A stretch of 64,000 nt of DNA, from positions 186,001 through 250,000 of the forward strand of contig CAKPMJ010000002.1 in the NCBI GenBank assembly GCA_934167965.1, written 5' to 3'. Positions within the stretch are counted from its first letter, which is position 1. The number at the start of each line of letters is the position of its first letter. A program made the position numbers and the translations under genes. The notes under the pieces are model-generated. The model was not told where the DNA came from. It did no database searches and saw only the letters and a list, made by a program, of their open reading frames with translations. This document shows positions 50,304 to 60,900 of the stretch, piece by piece. This DNA comes from an uncultured Clostridia bacterium. GTDB lineage: Bacteria > Bacillota > Clostridia > TANB77 > CAG-508.

Positions 50304-51485
50304 TTACCCTAACTTATTATATAAATATTGCATATATTTATAAACTTTGTTATGCCATTCTTTATCACTTGCATATCTCTTGTTTACACTTTCTGCAGTT
50401 GTTCCATTATAGAAACTTCCTGTTTCAGACAAATAGTTTTTCTCTAATGCTTCTGCAACTGTATTTATTGCATCTGCATAAGTTTCGAACATATTTGCAC
50501 ATCCTTCTGGATCTCTATCATATGCTCCATATCCAAATAAATTATTTTTGCTTTTAGCAATTTTTGATGTTCCCCAAGCACTTTCATGTATTCCTATAGC
50601 TGCTAAAAATATTCCATTTATCCCATATGTCTGCTCTGCATTATAAAATGTTTCTGCATTTTCAGCGAATATATTATTTTTATCACTTGCATTATATGCA
50701 AATATTGTCTTATAATCACTTAATGTTAAACCACTTGGTTTACTTAAGTCCATATCTTCGCTTAAATTTGCTTGCAATTTTGCAATTCTATTTTTTTCAG
50801 TAATCATAGGTGTTACTGCTTCAGAAGTTAATTTATCCGCTTTTATGTATCCTTCTTTAGAATTATATTCAACTTTTACCCAGTCATTGTCCACAACTTC
50901 TTTTAACTTAACATTCAAATATCTATTTATTGATTCGATTTTTTTAGCATCTTCTTTAGGTTCTTCTGTTAAATCAGATATTTCTATTAAATACATTTTG
51001 TCACCTAAATGAACACTGTATTTACTTAAAAATTCTGAAGTTCCAACATATACTATTTCTGTAACAGGTTCTTTTGTAATGTTATTTTCTATCACTTGCT
51101 CTTCTACCATTTTATTATTTATATATTTTTGTAATACTGTTACTTGATTTTTTCCATCTTTTCCTTTTTGTTTAACCTCTTTTTCTCCTTTAGGAAGATT
51201 TTTTGTTTCTTTTTGTATTGTCTCGTGTTTTATTTTTCTTTCTTCATTTACTAATTTTGAATCTGTATAATTATTTTCAACCATTAATTTCAATACATCT
51301 ATTTGATTTTCATTTTGTTCAAATTTTACTTCTTCTTTCTGTTCTTCCCTACGGCTCGTCTCATTTGTAGCAAAAATATTGTTTTTAAAAAATGCTAGTA
51401 TTAATGCAACTATAAATACTAATAAAAAGAACCACATTATACTTATTTTTATTACTATTTTACCATTTCTTAATTCTCTTTGCAT
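50304..51485 (-). CDS. membrane-anchored endo-beta-N-acetylglucosaminidase with G5 domain
   Basis: Peptidoglycan hydrolase of the GH73 type. 393 residues from ATG 51485 (AGAAAGG upstream). One membrane segment (~13-34), a G5 domain (~80-155: KHETIQKETKNLPKGEKEV...VIENNITKEPVTEIVYVGT), an SH3-like region (~190-225: VVDNDWVKVEYNSKEGYIKA), then a glucosaminidase domain (~270-393) with the catalytic Glu in AAIGIHESAWGTS and the conserved NNLFGYGAYD. It cuts the glycan strand between GlcNAc and MurNAc. Co-transcribed with the 279-residue gene downstream. Confidence 0.9.
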   Translation of the reverse strand: MQRELRNGKIVIKISIMWFFLLVFIVALILAFFKNNIFATNETSRREEQKEEVKFEQNENQIDVLKLMVENNYTDSKLVNEERKIKHETIQKETKNLPKGEKEVKQKGKDGKNQVTVLQKYINNKMVEEQVIENNITKEPVTEIVYVGTSEFLSKYSVHLGDKMYLIEISDLTEEPKEDAKKIESINRYLNVKLKEVVDNDWVKVEYNSKEGYIKADKLTSEAVTPMITEKNRIAKLQANLSEDMDLSKPSGLTLSDYKTIFAYNASDKNNIFAENAETFYNAEQTYGINGIFLAAIGIHESAWGTSKIAKSKNNLFGYGAYDRDPEGCANMFETYADAINTVAEALEKNYLSETGSFYNGTTAESVNKRYASDKEWHNKVYKYMQYLYNKLG

Positions 51486-51569
51486 ATGTATATACCTTTC
51501 TATATTATTATACATATACATGATATACTTTTTTTACCTTTTTGTCAATGTCATTTTTTGCTATTTTTG

Positions 51570-52412
51570 CTATTTCCGTAATACTTTTTTCATATATTTA
51601 TACCCCATATTATATAATTCTTCATTTTTTCTATAATCTAATAATGAAACTTTTTTCATTGGTATTGATATTAATTTATCTATTCCTTCTTTTTCATATA
51701 TTGATAATTCTCTGCATACTAAATCTAATGACCTTACTGCTATTTCAATCATATTATTGTAGTACTCTTCTTTTTTCAAAATAGTTTCAAATCCTATCCC
51801 CCATACTTCATCTGCACCTATTTTTTTTAATTCTTTCCATGGTAAATTTTCTCTAATTCCACCATCAACTAATTGCTCTCCTTTGTACACACATGGTGAA
51901 AAAGCAACAGGATAACTACAGCTTGCTCTTATTACTTTCTCAATTGGCATATCTGTTACATAAGTAGTCTTGTCTGATGTCTTTCTTCTTACTTCTTTTG
52001 AGGTTGCAATGCGTACTTCACCTGTTTGCAAATCTACCATTGGTATCATTAAAGGCATTTTTATTTGTCCTATATTACTTATACCTTTCTGATTACATAA
52101 GTCCTTCATAATTCTTTCTATTACTTTTCCGCTATTTAATCCATCTATTATAATTTCTCCTTGAAATATTAAGCCAAATACCATTTTTAACAAATTCTTT
52201 AGTTCTACATATTTTACTTTTTTACTGTATTTAGTAAATAATTCATACATTTCATCACTATTGTATCCAAGTGCATACATCGTAGCTATGATACTTCCCG
52301 ATGAAGCACCTGATACACAATCAAATTTTATATTTTCTTCTTCTAATGCTTTTAATGCTCCTATATGAGCAGCAGCTTTTATTCCTCCGCCAGATAAAGC
52401 TAACCCCTTCAT
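51570..52412 (-). CDS. patatin-like phospholipase
   Basis: A 280-residue lipid acyl hydrolase. The oxyanion-hole motif LSGGGIKAAAHIGAL (~6-20), nucleophile elbow G-A-S-S-G (~35-39, Ser of GxSxG) and the catalytic Asp in VDGGIREN (~190) are all present, forming the Ser-Asp dyad. The family position is RssA/YlbK-like bacterial patatins. No signal peptide, so it acts in the cytoplasm or at the inner leaflet. Divergent from the RluA gene. Confidence 0.92.
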   Translation of the reverse strand: MKGLALSGGGIKAAAHIGALKALEEENIKFDCVSGASSGSIIATMYALGYNSDEMYELFTKYSKKVKYVELKNLLKMVFGLIFQGEIIIDGLNSGKVIERIMKDLCNQKGISNIGQIKMPLMIPMVDLQTGEVRIATSKEVRRKTSDKTTYVTDMPIEKVIRASCSYPVAFSPCVYKGEQLVDGGIRENLPWKELKKIGADEVWGIGFETILKKEEYYNNMIEIAVRSLDLVCRELSIYEKEGIDKLISIPMKKVSLLDYRKNEELYNMGYKYMKKVLRK

Positions 52413-52485
52413 TTAATCCACCTCTTTCTCTTTTGTATAATATTATTATTATCAATTTATTGTTACTATAAATATTTTTTATTTC

Positions 52486-52514
52486 TTGATATTTCAGCAT
52501 TTTTATTATACAAT
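52486..52514 (+). promoter_or_regulatory. sigma-A promoter of the RluA-family gene
   Basis: TTGATA at 52486-52491, a 17-bp spacer, TACAAT at 52509-52514; AAAGGGG and the ATG at 52539 follow closely. Confidence 0.65.
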
Positions 52515-52538
52515 GTTATTATAAAAGAAAGGGGTAGT

Positions 52539-53408
52539 ATGAAAAAATTAATTGTAGATAACAAATATAATAATAAAAAATTAGACAAATTTTTATATGA
52601 TAAATTTCCATCACTTACAAATAATATATTTTATAAAACTCTTAGAAAAAAAGACATAAAAATAAATGGAAAAAGGATTTTTGAAAACATTAATGTATTT
52701 GAAAATGATGAAATAATTATATATATACCAGATGAATTATTAGAAAATAACATAAAAATTGATAAAATTTATGAAGATAACAATATTTTATTAGTTAATA
52801 AACCTATTAATATTGAAGTAGTTGGAGAAAACAGTTTAACTTCTATAATACACAAACAATACTCAAATAGTGATTTTCTTCCTATGCCTTGTCATAGGTT
52901 AGATAGAAATACTAGAGGATTAATCTTGTATGCAAAAAATCAAAAAGCTCTTGATATTTTATTAAATAAATTTAAAAAACATGAAATCGAGAAACACTAT
53001 CTAGCTTTGGTTTATGGCAAGCCTTCTAAAAATAGTGAAAAATTAATTGATTATCTATTCAAAGATAGAAAAAAATCTTTAGTGTATATTAGTAATAAGC
53101 CCCAAAAAGGATATTCTCAAATTATAACTTCTTATAATTTGATTGAATCTTATCCTAATGGAACTTCTCTGCTTGATGTTAATATTGAGACTGGCAAAAC
53201 TCACCAAATACGTGCTCATTTGGCTTATATAGGTCTTCCTATTGTTGGCGACGGAAAATATGGTAATTATGAGATAAATAAAAAATTTAAATCTAAATCA
53301 CAAAATCTTACTAGCTATAAATTAAAGTTCGATTTTAAAACAGATGCTGGGATTTTAAATTATTTGAATGATAAAACTTTTACATTAAAAATAGAAGAGA
53401 TTATATAA
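52539..53408 (+). CDS. RluA-family pseudouridine synthase
   Basis: A 289-residue enzyme with an N-terminal S4 RNA-binding domain (KKLDKFLYDKFPSL...LRKKDIKINGKRI) and a RluA catalytic domain. The catalytic Asp is in HRLDRNTRGLILYAK (~122-136). Other signatures are HYLALVYG, TGKTHQIRAHLAYIG and PIVGDGKYG. It may modify 23S rRNA (RluC/RluD-like), but the exact target cannot be told. It is one of the few plus-strand genes in this half and ends in a palindromic terminator shared with smc. Confidence 0.93.
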   Translation: MKKLIVDNKYNNKKLDKFLYDKFPSLTNNIFYKTLRKKDIKINGKRIFENINVFENDEIIIYIPDELLENNIKIDKIYEDNNILLVNKPINIEVVGENSLTSIIHKQYSNSDFLPMPCHRLDRNTRGLILYAKNQKALDILLNKFKKHEIEKHYLALVYGKPSKNSEKLIDYLFKDRKKSLVYISNKPQKGYSQIITSYNLIESYPNGTSLLDVNIETGKTHQIRAHLAYIGLPIVGDGKYGNYEINKKFKSKSQNLTSYKLKFDFKTDAGILNYLNDKTFTLKIEEII

Positions 53409-53416
53409 TCTCTTCT
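53393..53416. terminator. palindromic terminator spanning both stop codons
   Basis: A 24-nt perfect palindrome (53393-53404 with 53405-53416). It covers the end of the RluA-family gene and reaches the smc stop. Confidence 0.65.
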
Positions 53417-56400
53417 CATTTCAATTTCATAGAAAGCAATTTTGAAATACCGCTCTCTTCCATAGTAACACCATAAACAGTATCAGCAGCTTCCATAGTA
53501 CCTTTTCTATGAGTAATAATTAAGAATTGTGTATCTTTCGAGAATTTCTTCAAAAATTCAGCATATCTATAAACATTAACATCATCAAGTGCTGCTTCAA
53601 TTTCATCTAGTACACAGAAAGGTGCTGGATTCATTTTTAATATAGCAAACAATAATGCTATAGCAGTGAATGCTTTTTCTCCTCCTGATAAAAGCATCAT
53701 ACTTTGAAGTTTCTTTCCCGGTGGTTGAATATTTATATTAATTCCACACTCTAAAATATTATTTTCGTCTTCAAGTGTAATTTCTGCTTTTCCTCCACCG
53801 AATAATTCTTTAAACACTTCACCAAAGTTTCTATTTATAATATCAAATTTTTCTTTAAATTGTACTTTCATTGTACTTACTATTTCTGCAATCATCTTAT
53901 GAAGTTTGCTCATTGTGTTTTCTAAATCAAGTCTTTGCTCACACATAAAATCATATCTTTCTTTTAGCTTTTTATATTCTTCTATGGCATCAACATTTAC
54001 ACTTCCTAACTCTGTAATATCTTTGTGCAAATTATGTACTCTTCTTTGTGTTAAAGATATGTTCTCTGGTCTCTTATAATTATCTACTGCATTAGGAGTA
54101 AGTTCATATTCATTCCATAAAAGATTAATTTGATTATTTAAATCATCTTCTATTTTTGATTTTTTTACTTCTATTTTTACTATTTGTGCTTTTAAATCCT
54201 CAATAATTTTAAACTCATCTGCTTGTTCTTTTTCCTTTTGTGTTAGTTTTTCATTATTTTTGATTCTCTCTTCTTTTAATTTTTCAATATTAGAGCTGCT
54301 GTTTACAACTTCATTTTTTATTTTTTCTATTTGTTTTAGATATTCTTCTATGTTATTATTTAAAGTTTCATTTTCTGTTTTTAAACTTGTTATTTGTTCT
54401 TGCTTTGTCTCTATATTTTTATTATTGCTTTCAATTTCTTGTCTAATCATATTGGCAATCTCTTCAATAGAGTTTTCACTCTCATCAAATGATGATACCG
54501 ATATTTTCAAATTAGTTATATCAAAATTTAAATCATCAACTCTTTTTTGAGTATCTTTATTATTTTCAGCATTTTCATCAATCTCTTGTTGTAATTTACT
54601 ATTTATTTCTTTTATTTCTTCTAGTTTTAAATTAGAGCTTTGTATTATTTTTTGCATTTCTTCTTTTTGCTCTTCAAGAGTTTCTTTTTCTTTTTTATGT
54701 TTGTCCATCCTTTCTTTAATCTTTAAAATATTTTCATTTATTGATTCTAATTTTTGCTTTTCTACATTATATTTTATTTCAATATTTTGTAAATCTAGTT
54801 CTAATTTTTCACCATTTTCGAATATTTCACTTGATGCGGATATAATTGCATCTTTTTGTTTTTTCAATTCAGCAATTTGCGTATTTAACTTTTCTATTTC
54901 TTTTGCTAATTTATCAATTTCTTTACTTCTTCCTAAAATATCAACTGTTTTCTTTGCAACTGAACCACCAGTAATTGCACCACTTGGATTTATTAAGTCA
55001 CCCTCTAATGTTACTATTCTAAATGAATAATTATTATCTTTAGCAATCTTTATTGCTGTATTCATATTTTCTACTATTACCGTTCTACCTAATAAATTCA
55101 ATATTATTTGCTCATATTTTTTGTTGTATTTTATTAAATCAGAGGCAATACCAATTATATTTCCTTTTATTTTATCAAGTTTTTTACCTTTTACAGATGT
55201 AATTGGTAGGAATGATGCTCTTCCTAAGTTATTTTTACGTAAATGTTCTACTAATCTTTTAGCATCTTCTTCACTCTCTGTAACTATATTTTGAAGACTT
55301 GCACCTAAAGTCATTTCAATTGCTGTTTTATATTCACTAGGAACCTCTATAAGTTCTGCTAAAGCTCCATTCATACCTTTTCCTAGTTCTTTTATATTTT
55401 CACAATCTTTTAATATAGATTTAACACTTCTTGAATATCCTTCTTTTTCTTTTTCCGTTTCTACTAAAAATTTATGTCTTGCTTCTTTTATCCTTAAATC
55501 CTGTGTCAAATTATTTATTTTTATATCACAGTCTTTAATTTTGTTTTCTGCACTTTGTTTCTTTCCCTTAATCTCATCAAGACTTTTTTGGGTTTCATTT
55601 TTAATTTTTTCTACTTCATAACATCCTTTTTCAATTTCTTCTTTCTTAAATCTTATATTATCTACCTCTGATATGTTTGAAGAAATTTCATTATCTATTT
55701 GTTTTTGTCTTTTTTCTATGTTAGAAATATTTACTTTTTGAGTGTTTATGTCTGATTCTATTTCATATTTATTATCAATATTTTGTTCTAAAGTTCTTTT
55801 AGCTTCTTCTATCTTCAATTCTTTCTCTGTTAAAGTCTTTGTTATTTCATCAAGTTCTGATTGCTTTTCTCGTAACTCTTTTTCGAATTTTGCTTTGTTT
55901 TCTTTTAAACTATTTTTCTTATCTAATTTTGTATTTATTTCCTCTTCTGATTCTTTATTTTTTTGTTTTAAGTTTTCTATTTCCTCTATGAATCTAGCAA
56001 TATTTCCCTCATTATTTTCTATTTTAGCTTTTGATACATTTATTTCTGAGTTTAATTGTTCTTGCTTTTTTTGACTTTCAAATCCAATATTTTGCATTGC
56101 TTCAATTTTAGCTGTAATCTCGTCAATATTATTTTTCAGTTCTTCTTTTAGTTGTTTTATTCTTTCTAATTTTCCCTCTTCTAAGCTACAATTTGAATTC
56201 ATTATATCTTCGTCTTCTGTTATCTTTTGTAAATCTGTTTTATATTTTTCTATGTTATATAAAAACAAACCTACCTCTATATCTTTTAGTTCATTTTTTA
56301 ATTCTAAAAATCTTTTAGCTTTATCAGACTGAGATTTTAATGGTCCTAAATTTGCTTCTATTTCAACCAATATATCATTTATTCTTAATAGATTAAGTTT

Positions 56401-56952
56401 TGTATGTTCTAACTTCTTTTCTGATTCTTCTTTTCTTGTTTTATATTTTACAATACCTGCAGCTTCTTCAAATACATTTCTTCTATCTTCCGATTTATTG
56501 CTTAATATTTCATCAATCTTTCCTTGTCCAATTATTGAATATCCATCTTTACCTATACCTGTATCCATAAACAATTCTAATATGTCTTTTAACCTACATG
56601 GTACTTTATTTATATAATATCCTGTTTCACCGCTTCTATATATTTTTCTTGTAATAGTAACTTCACTATATTCTATAGGTAATGAACCATCTGTATTGTC
56701 AAATACTAATGATGCTTCAGCAAATCCTAATGACTTTCTATTTTGTGTTCCTGCAAATATTACATCACTTGATTTTCCACTACGAAGTTGTTTCATACTT
56801 TGCTCACCAAGTATCCATCTTATACTATCTGCTATATTACTTTTTCCTGACCCATTTGGTCCTATTACGCTTGTTATTCCTGGCATAAATTCTAATACAG
56901 TTTTATCTGCAAAAGATTTAAAACCTTGCATTTCTAATCTTCTTAAATACAT
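53416..56952 (-). CDS. smc: chromosome segregation protein SMC
   Basis: Condensin core ATPase, 1178 residues from MYLRRLEMQGFKSFADKT. Walker A GPNGSGKSNIADSI (~32), a first coiled coil (~170-490), a hinge (~500-650, with EMTLGASLQNIVTE and a Gly-rich GAITGGSVAKKT), a second coiled coil (~670-1000), then signature LLSGGEKAFTAIALLF, Walker B FCVLDEIEAALDD and ITHRKGTMEAAD. AAAAGGAG lies 7 nt before ATG 56952; the frame open to 56973 would overlap the ogg stop. Co-transcribed after ogg. Confidence 0.97.
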   Translation of the reverse strand: MYLRRLEMQGFKSFADKTVLEFMPGITSVIGPNGSGKSNIADSIRWILGEQSMKQLRSGKSSDVIFAGTQNRKSLGFAEASLVFDNTDGSLPIEYSEVTITRKIYRSGETGYYINKVPCRLKDILELFMDTGIGKDGYSIIGQGKIDEILSNKSEDRRNVFEEAAGIVKYKTRKEESEKKLEHTKLNLLRINDILVEIEANLGPLKSQSDKAKRFLELKNELKDIEVGLFLYNIEKYKTDLQKITEDEDIMNSNCSLEEGKLERIKQLKEELKNNIDEITAKIEAMQNIGFESQKKQEQLNSEINVSKAKIENNEGNIARFIEEIENLKQKNKESEEEINTKLDKKNSLKENKAKFEKELREKQSELDEITKTLTEKELKIEEAKRTLEQNIDNKYEIESDINTQKVNISNIEKRQKQIDNEISSNISEVDNIRFKKEEIEKGCYEVEKIKNETQKSLDEIKGKKQSAENKIKDCDIKINNLTQDLRIKEARHKFLVETEKEKEGYSRSVKSILKDCENIKELGKGMNGALAELIEVPSEYKTAIEMTLGASLQNIVTESEEDAKRLVEHLRKNNLGRASFLPITSVKGKKLDKIKGNIIGIASDLIKYNKKYEQIILNLLGRTVIVENMNTAIKIAKDNNYSFRIVTLEGDLINPSGAITGGSVAKKTVDILGRSKEIDKLAKEIEKLNTQIAELKKQKDAIISASSEIFENGEKLELDLQNIEIKYNVEKQKLESINENILKIKERMDKHKKEKETLEEQKEEMQKIIQSSNLKLEEIKEINSKLQQEIDENAENNKDTQKRVDDLNFDITNLKISVSSFDESENSIEEIANMIRQEIESNNKNIETKQEQITSLKTENETLNNNIEEYLKQIEKIKNEVVNSSSNIEKLKEERIKNNEKLTQKEKEQADEFKIIEDLKAQIVKIEVKKSKIEDDLNNQINLLWNEYELTPNAVDNYKRPENISLTQRRVHNLHKDITELGSVNVDAIEEYKKLKERYDFMCEQRLDLENTMSKLHKMIAEIVSTMKVQFKEKFDIINRNFGEVFKELFGGGKAEITLEDENNILECGININIQPPGKKLQSMMLLSGGEKAFTAIALLFAILKMNPAPFCVLDEIEAALDDVNVYRYAEFLKKFSKDTQFLIITHRKGTMEAADTVYGVTMEESGISKLLSMKLK

Positions 56953-56965
56953 TTTTATTCTCCTT

Positions 56966-57829
56966 TTATGCATCTCTCTTCCAGTAAAATAAATACTGTT
57001 GAGCTAGCCCTTCTAAAGAGCCAAATTTTTCATCTGCAATATTCATAATCTCTTTTTTACTTACTTTATTTTCATCTTCATTTTTTATATAGAGTTCATT
57101 CATAACTCTTCTTACCCATACATCTATTGGAAATACATCAAACCTTTTTAAAGTAGAAAATAATAATATGCAATCAGCAACTTTTGGTCCAACACCAGAT
57201 AAGGTAAGTAATTCTTCTCTTACCTCTTTTGTTTCTTTTTCATACATTTCATCTAAGTTTACTTTTTTATCTAGTACCAAATGTATAGTTTCATAAATTC
57301 TTTTATCTCTAAAACCTAAACCCAATTTTCTAAAATCTTCTATTGTTGCATTTTTCATTTCTTCTGCTGAGGGAAAAGTATAATATCTTTTTCCTTCCCA
57401 TTCAATTTCTTTTCCATATTTTTGAGATATTCTTTCTATTATTCCTTTTATTCTTGGAATATTATTATTAGCCGAAATTATAAATGATATTATTGTTTCC
57501 CATAGGTCTTGATTTAATATTCTTATACCATATCCATAATTTATACTATTTTCTAAATATTGATCTATTTTAGATAATTCATTTTTTATTTCTTCATAAT
57601 TTCTATCTAGATCGAAATAATCTTCTACTACATTTTCTATCTTTCCATTTACTATGCCTCTAAAGGTTATTTCATTATCTATTTTATTTACATTTAAAAC
57701 ATTTCCTTTAAATACGCCTGTATAACTTCCATCTTCTTGTTTATTCCATCTAAAGCATTGTCCGCATTCAAATATATGTTCTAATTCAAAGGATTTTTGA
57801 TTTTTGATTTTATATTCTTGTTCTTTCAT
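56966..57829 (-). CDS. ogg: 8-oxoguanine DNA glycosylase/AP lyase (Ogg type)
   Basis: Base-excision repair enzyme, 287 residues from ATG 57829 (AAGAGG upstream). N-terminal OGG_N-like domain with FELEHIFECGQCFRW. HhH-GPD domain with DLWETIISFIISANNNIPRIKGII, the helix-hairpin-helix LLTLSGVGPKVADCILLFS, and the catalytic Asp in FPIDVWVRR; the Lys nucleophile of Ogg enzymes would be in the GVGPKVADC segment. It resembles the Clostridium Ogg1-like family with eukaryotic-type architecture. It ends 13 nt before the smc start. Confidence 0.88.
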   Translation of the reverse strand: MKEQEYKIKNQKSFELEHIFECGQCFRWNKQEDGSYTGVFKGNVLNVNKIDNEITFRGIVNGKIENVVEDYFDLDRNYEEIKNELSKIDQYLENSINYGYGIRILNQDLWETIISFIISANNNIPRIKGIIERISQKYGKEIEWEGKRYYTFPSAEEMKNATIEDFRKLGLGFRDKRIYETIHLVLDKKVNLDEMYEKETKEVREELLTLSGVGPKVADCILLFSTLKRFDVFPIDVWVRRVMNELYIKNEDENKVSKKEIMNIADEKFGSLEGLAQQYLFYWKRDA

Positions 57830-57893
57830 TTTAGCCTCTTTTCTATTCCTCATTTTACTATAATTTTTGATTTATTTCAACAGTTTTTTACAT

Positions 57894-57935
57894 AAAAATA
57901 TATCACCTTTGTAAAAACAAAAGTGATATATTTTT
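57894..57935 (-). terminator. intrinsic terminator of the glucan synthase gene
   Basis: A 19-bp stem (57894-57912 with 57917-57935) with two mismatches and a T-run on the minus strand. It includes the last base of the stop codon. Confidence 0.8.
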
Positions 57936-60900
57936 TACATAATAATTTCTAATTTATTTATACTTCCATCATCTACAAGACAAACTTTTTTATTATCTAT
58001 TTTCTTTCCATTTAATATAACTTCTTCTACTCCCACATTTTTTCCTTTAGGATTTGATACTGTTATATTATAAATACTTTTTCCATACATATATCTTATG
58101 CTATATTCTTTCCATTCTTTTGGTATACAAGGACTAAATGATAATGTATTATCTTTAATCTTTATTCCCAAAATATATTCTATTCCTGCAACGTAAAACC
58201 AACTACTTGAACCTGTATACCAAGTCCATCCTCCTCTTCCTGCTAGATTATTACATCCATATATATCTGCTGGAATTACATACGGTTCTACTTTATATTT
58301 TTTTGCTGATTCTTTTGTCCTGCTATGCTCAATGGGATTTATCATTCTATACAATTCTGTTCCTTTATCTCCAAATCCTAACATACTTTCTGCAATTATT
58401 ACCCAAATAGCAGCATGTGTGTATTGTCCTCCATTTTCTCTTACACCTGGCAAGTATGACTTAATATATCCAGGCTCTAATTTTCCATTTTCAAAAGGTG
58501 GGTCTAAAAGTTTTATAATTCCATTTTCTTTATCTACCAAATGATTTTCTAAGCTCTCCATAGATATAAACTTTTTATCATTATCTCCTGCGCCAGAAAT
58601 AATAGACCAACTTTGGGCAATACTATCTATTCTGCATTCATCATTTTCTATACTACCTAAAATATCTCCATTATCTGTATATGCTCTTCTAAACCATCTT
58701 CCATCCCATCCATTAGTATTTAATGATTTCTTTAAATTCAACATTACCTGTTGATATCTTTCTTTTCTATCTAAATCTCCATTTTCCTCACAAATTGGAA
58801 TAAATCTTTCTAAAATAAGATACAAGAAAAATCCAAGCCAGACACTTTCTCCTTTTCCTTTATTTCCTACTGTGCTAAATCCATCATTCCAATCTCCGCT
58901 TCCTATCTTAGGTAATCCGTTTATGCCAAATTGTAAAGACTTATCTATTGCTTTTATACAATGCCTATAAATAGACTCTTTTACATTTGATTCTTTATAT
59001 AAATCATATTTTTCATCTTCACCATCATTTAAAATATTACCTTCTAAATAATTTGTTTCTATATTTAAAATTGACTTATCTCCTGTTGTCTCTATATACT
59101 CCTCAACCAAATAAACTAACCATAATAAATCATCTGAAAATCTAGTTCTTATTCCTCTTCCCGTTTCTTCATGCCACCAATGTTCTACATCTCCTTCTAT
59201 AAATTGATGCTTACTGTGCTTTATTATTTGTTCCTTTAACATTTCTGGATTAGTATATTTTAAACCTAAAGTATCTTGAAGTTGATCTCTAAATCCAAAA
59301 GCACCACCAGATTGATAAAATCCTGTCCTTCCTAATAATCTACTTGATATAGTTTGATATAATGCCCATCCATTAAGCATTATATTCAATGATTCTATTG
59401 GTGTATATACTTGTAGTCTTTCCAATATATCTTTCCATTTTCTCTTGACGTCATCTAATGCGATTTTACAATTTGATATTTTGCTATATTTATATGCTAT
59501 ATTTTTTAAATCTACAATATTCTCTTCTGCTCCTAGACTTAAAACTATTTCTTTTGTAGACATGCTATCTATATCAACTTCAATTTCTATTGCAGCACAT
59601 GGCTTTGCTCCTAATCCATTATCATTATCTAATTTATATTTTTTTAAGCCTTCAGGATTATTTAATCCTCCTTTTCCTAAAAATAAATTTTTATTTCCTG
59701 TATAACTTTTAATTTTTTCACTACTTGATAAATACAATATATCTTTAAATTCGTTTTCGTACATATTTTGAGACCAAACCAAGTTTGCATTAGAATCAAA
59801 TGTAGTTTTTATATATTCATTTGATTTTATTTCATCTTCACCTAATACAGGTTTAACGTAGTAAACTATTCTAATTTTTTTTCTTTCCAATGATTTATTA
59901 TTTAATTTTAAGATTCCTATTTTTATACTTTCTTCATTTGGAACAAATACCTCTAATTCTTGCAATATATCATCACTAGAATGTATATATTTTGTATATC
60001 CAAAGCCATATACTACATTATAGGTATTGTTATCAGGCATTGGGTTTGCACCTAAAGACCATGTTTTACCATTTTTCTTGTCCTGAATATATATTACCTC
60101 TGAAGGTATATCCTGAAATGCTTTATTATGCCAACTTGATATTCTATTTAATCTACTATTTTTATACCAAGTGTATCCTCCCATATTTTCTGTAACTACT
60201 GTTCCAAACTTATCATTTGCCAAAATATTACACCACACAGTTGGAAGTCTATTATTTTTATCTAATTTTATTAAATATTCTTTACCATCTTCGGAAAATG
60301 CTCCATATTCATTGTAATATTTTAATGTTTCTTTATTTTGTAAAATATCTTCTTGTGGCGTTTTATCTTCTAGTTCTTGTTTTTCTTCAAATATCTCATC
60401 ATCAATTTTTGGAATTTTATTTAAATAATCTTCTTCCATGTCTTGTATAGCATACTCTAAATCACCCTTATGACTGTCAATTACAAGTGTTGCTACAAAT
60501 TCAAATAATTCCGCATCTTCCATACTTATTTCATTTTTTGATATTGTAAAAATACCACCTTTAACATTTCTCATATAACTTAAATGTTTGTCTAAAATTT
60601 TTGATTCAATTTCCTCTCTTACATAATTTTCATAACTATGTTTTTCTTCATCAAATATAATTATATCTACTTGCATATTTCTAGTTCTAAAAAATTCGTA
60701 CATTTTTAGTATATGCTCTAAAGTATAAACATCATTTACATCTTTTATTTTTACAAGTATTATTGGAATATCCCCAGAAATGCCATACTTCCATAATTCA
60801 CTTTGATTATAAATTCTATCAGGTAATTTTTGCAATTGTCTCTTTTTTAAAGGATTACTAAATACGATATAGGACATTATCTTTTGATACAAAATTATAT

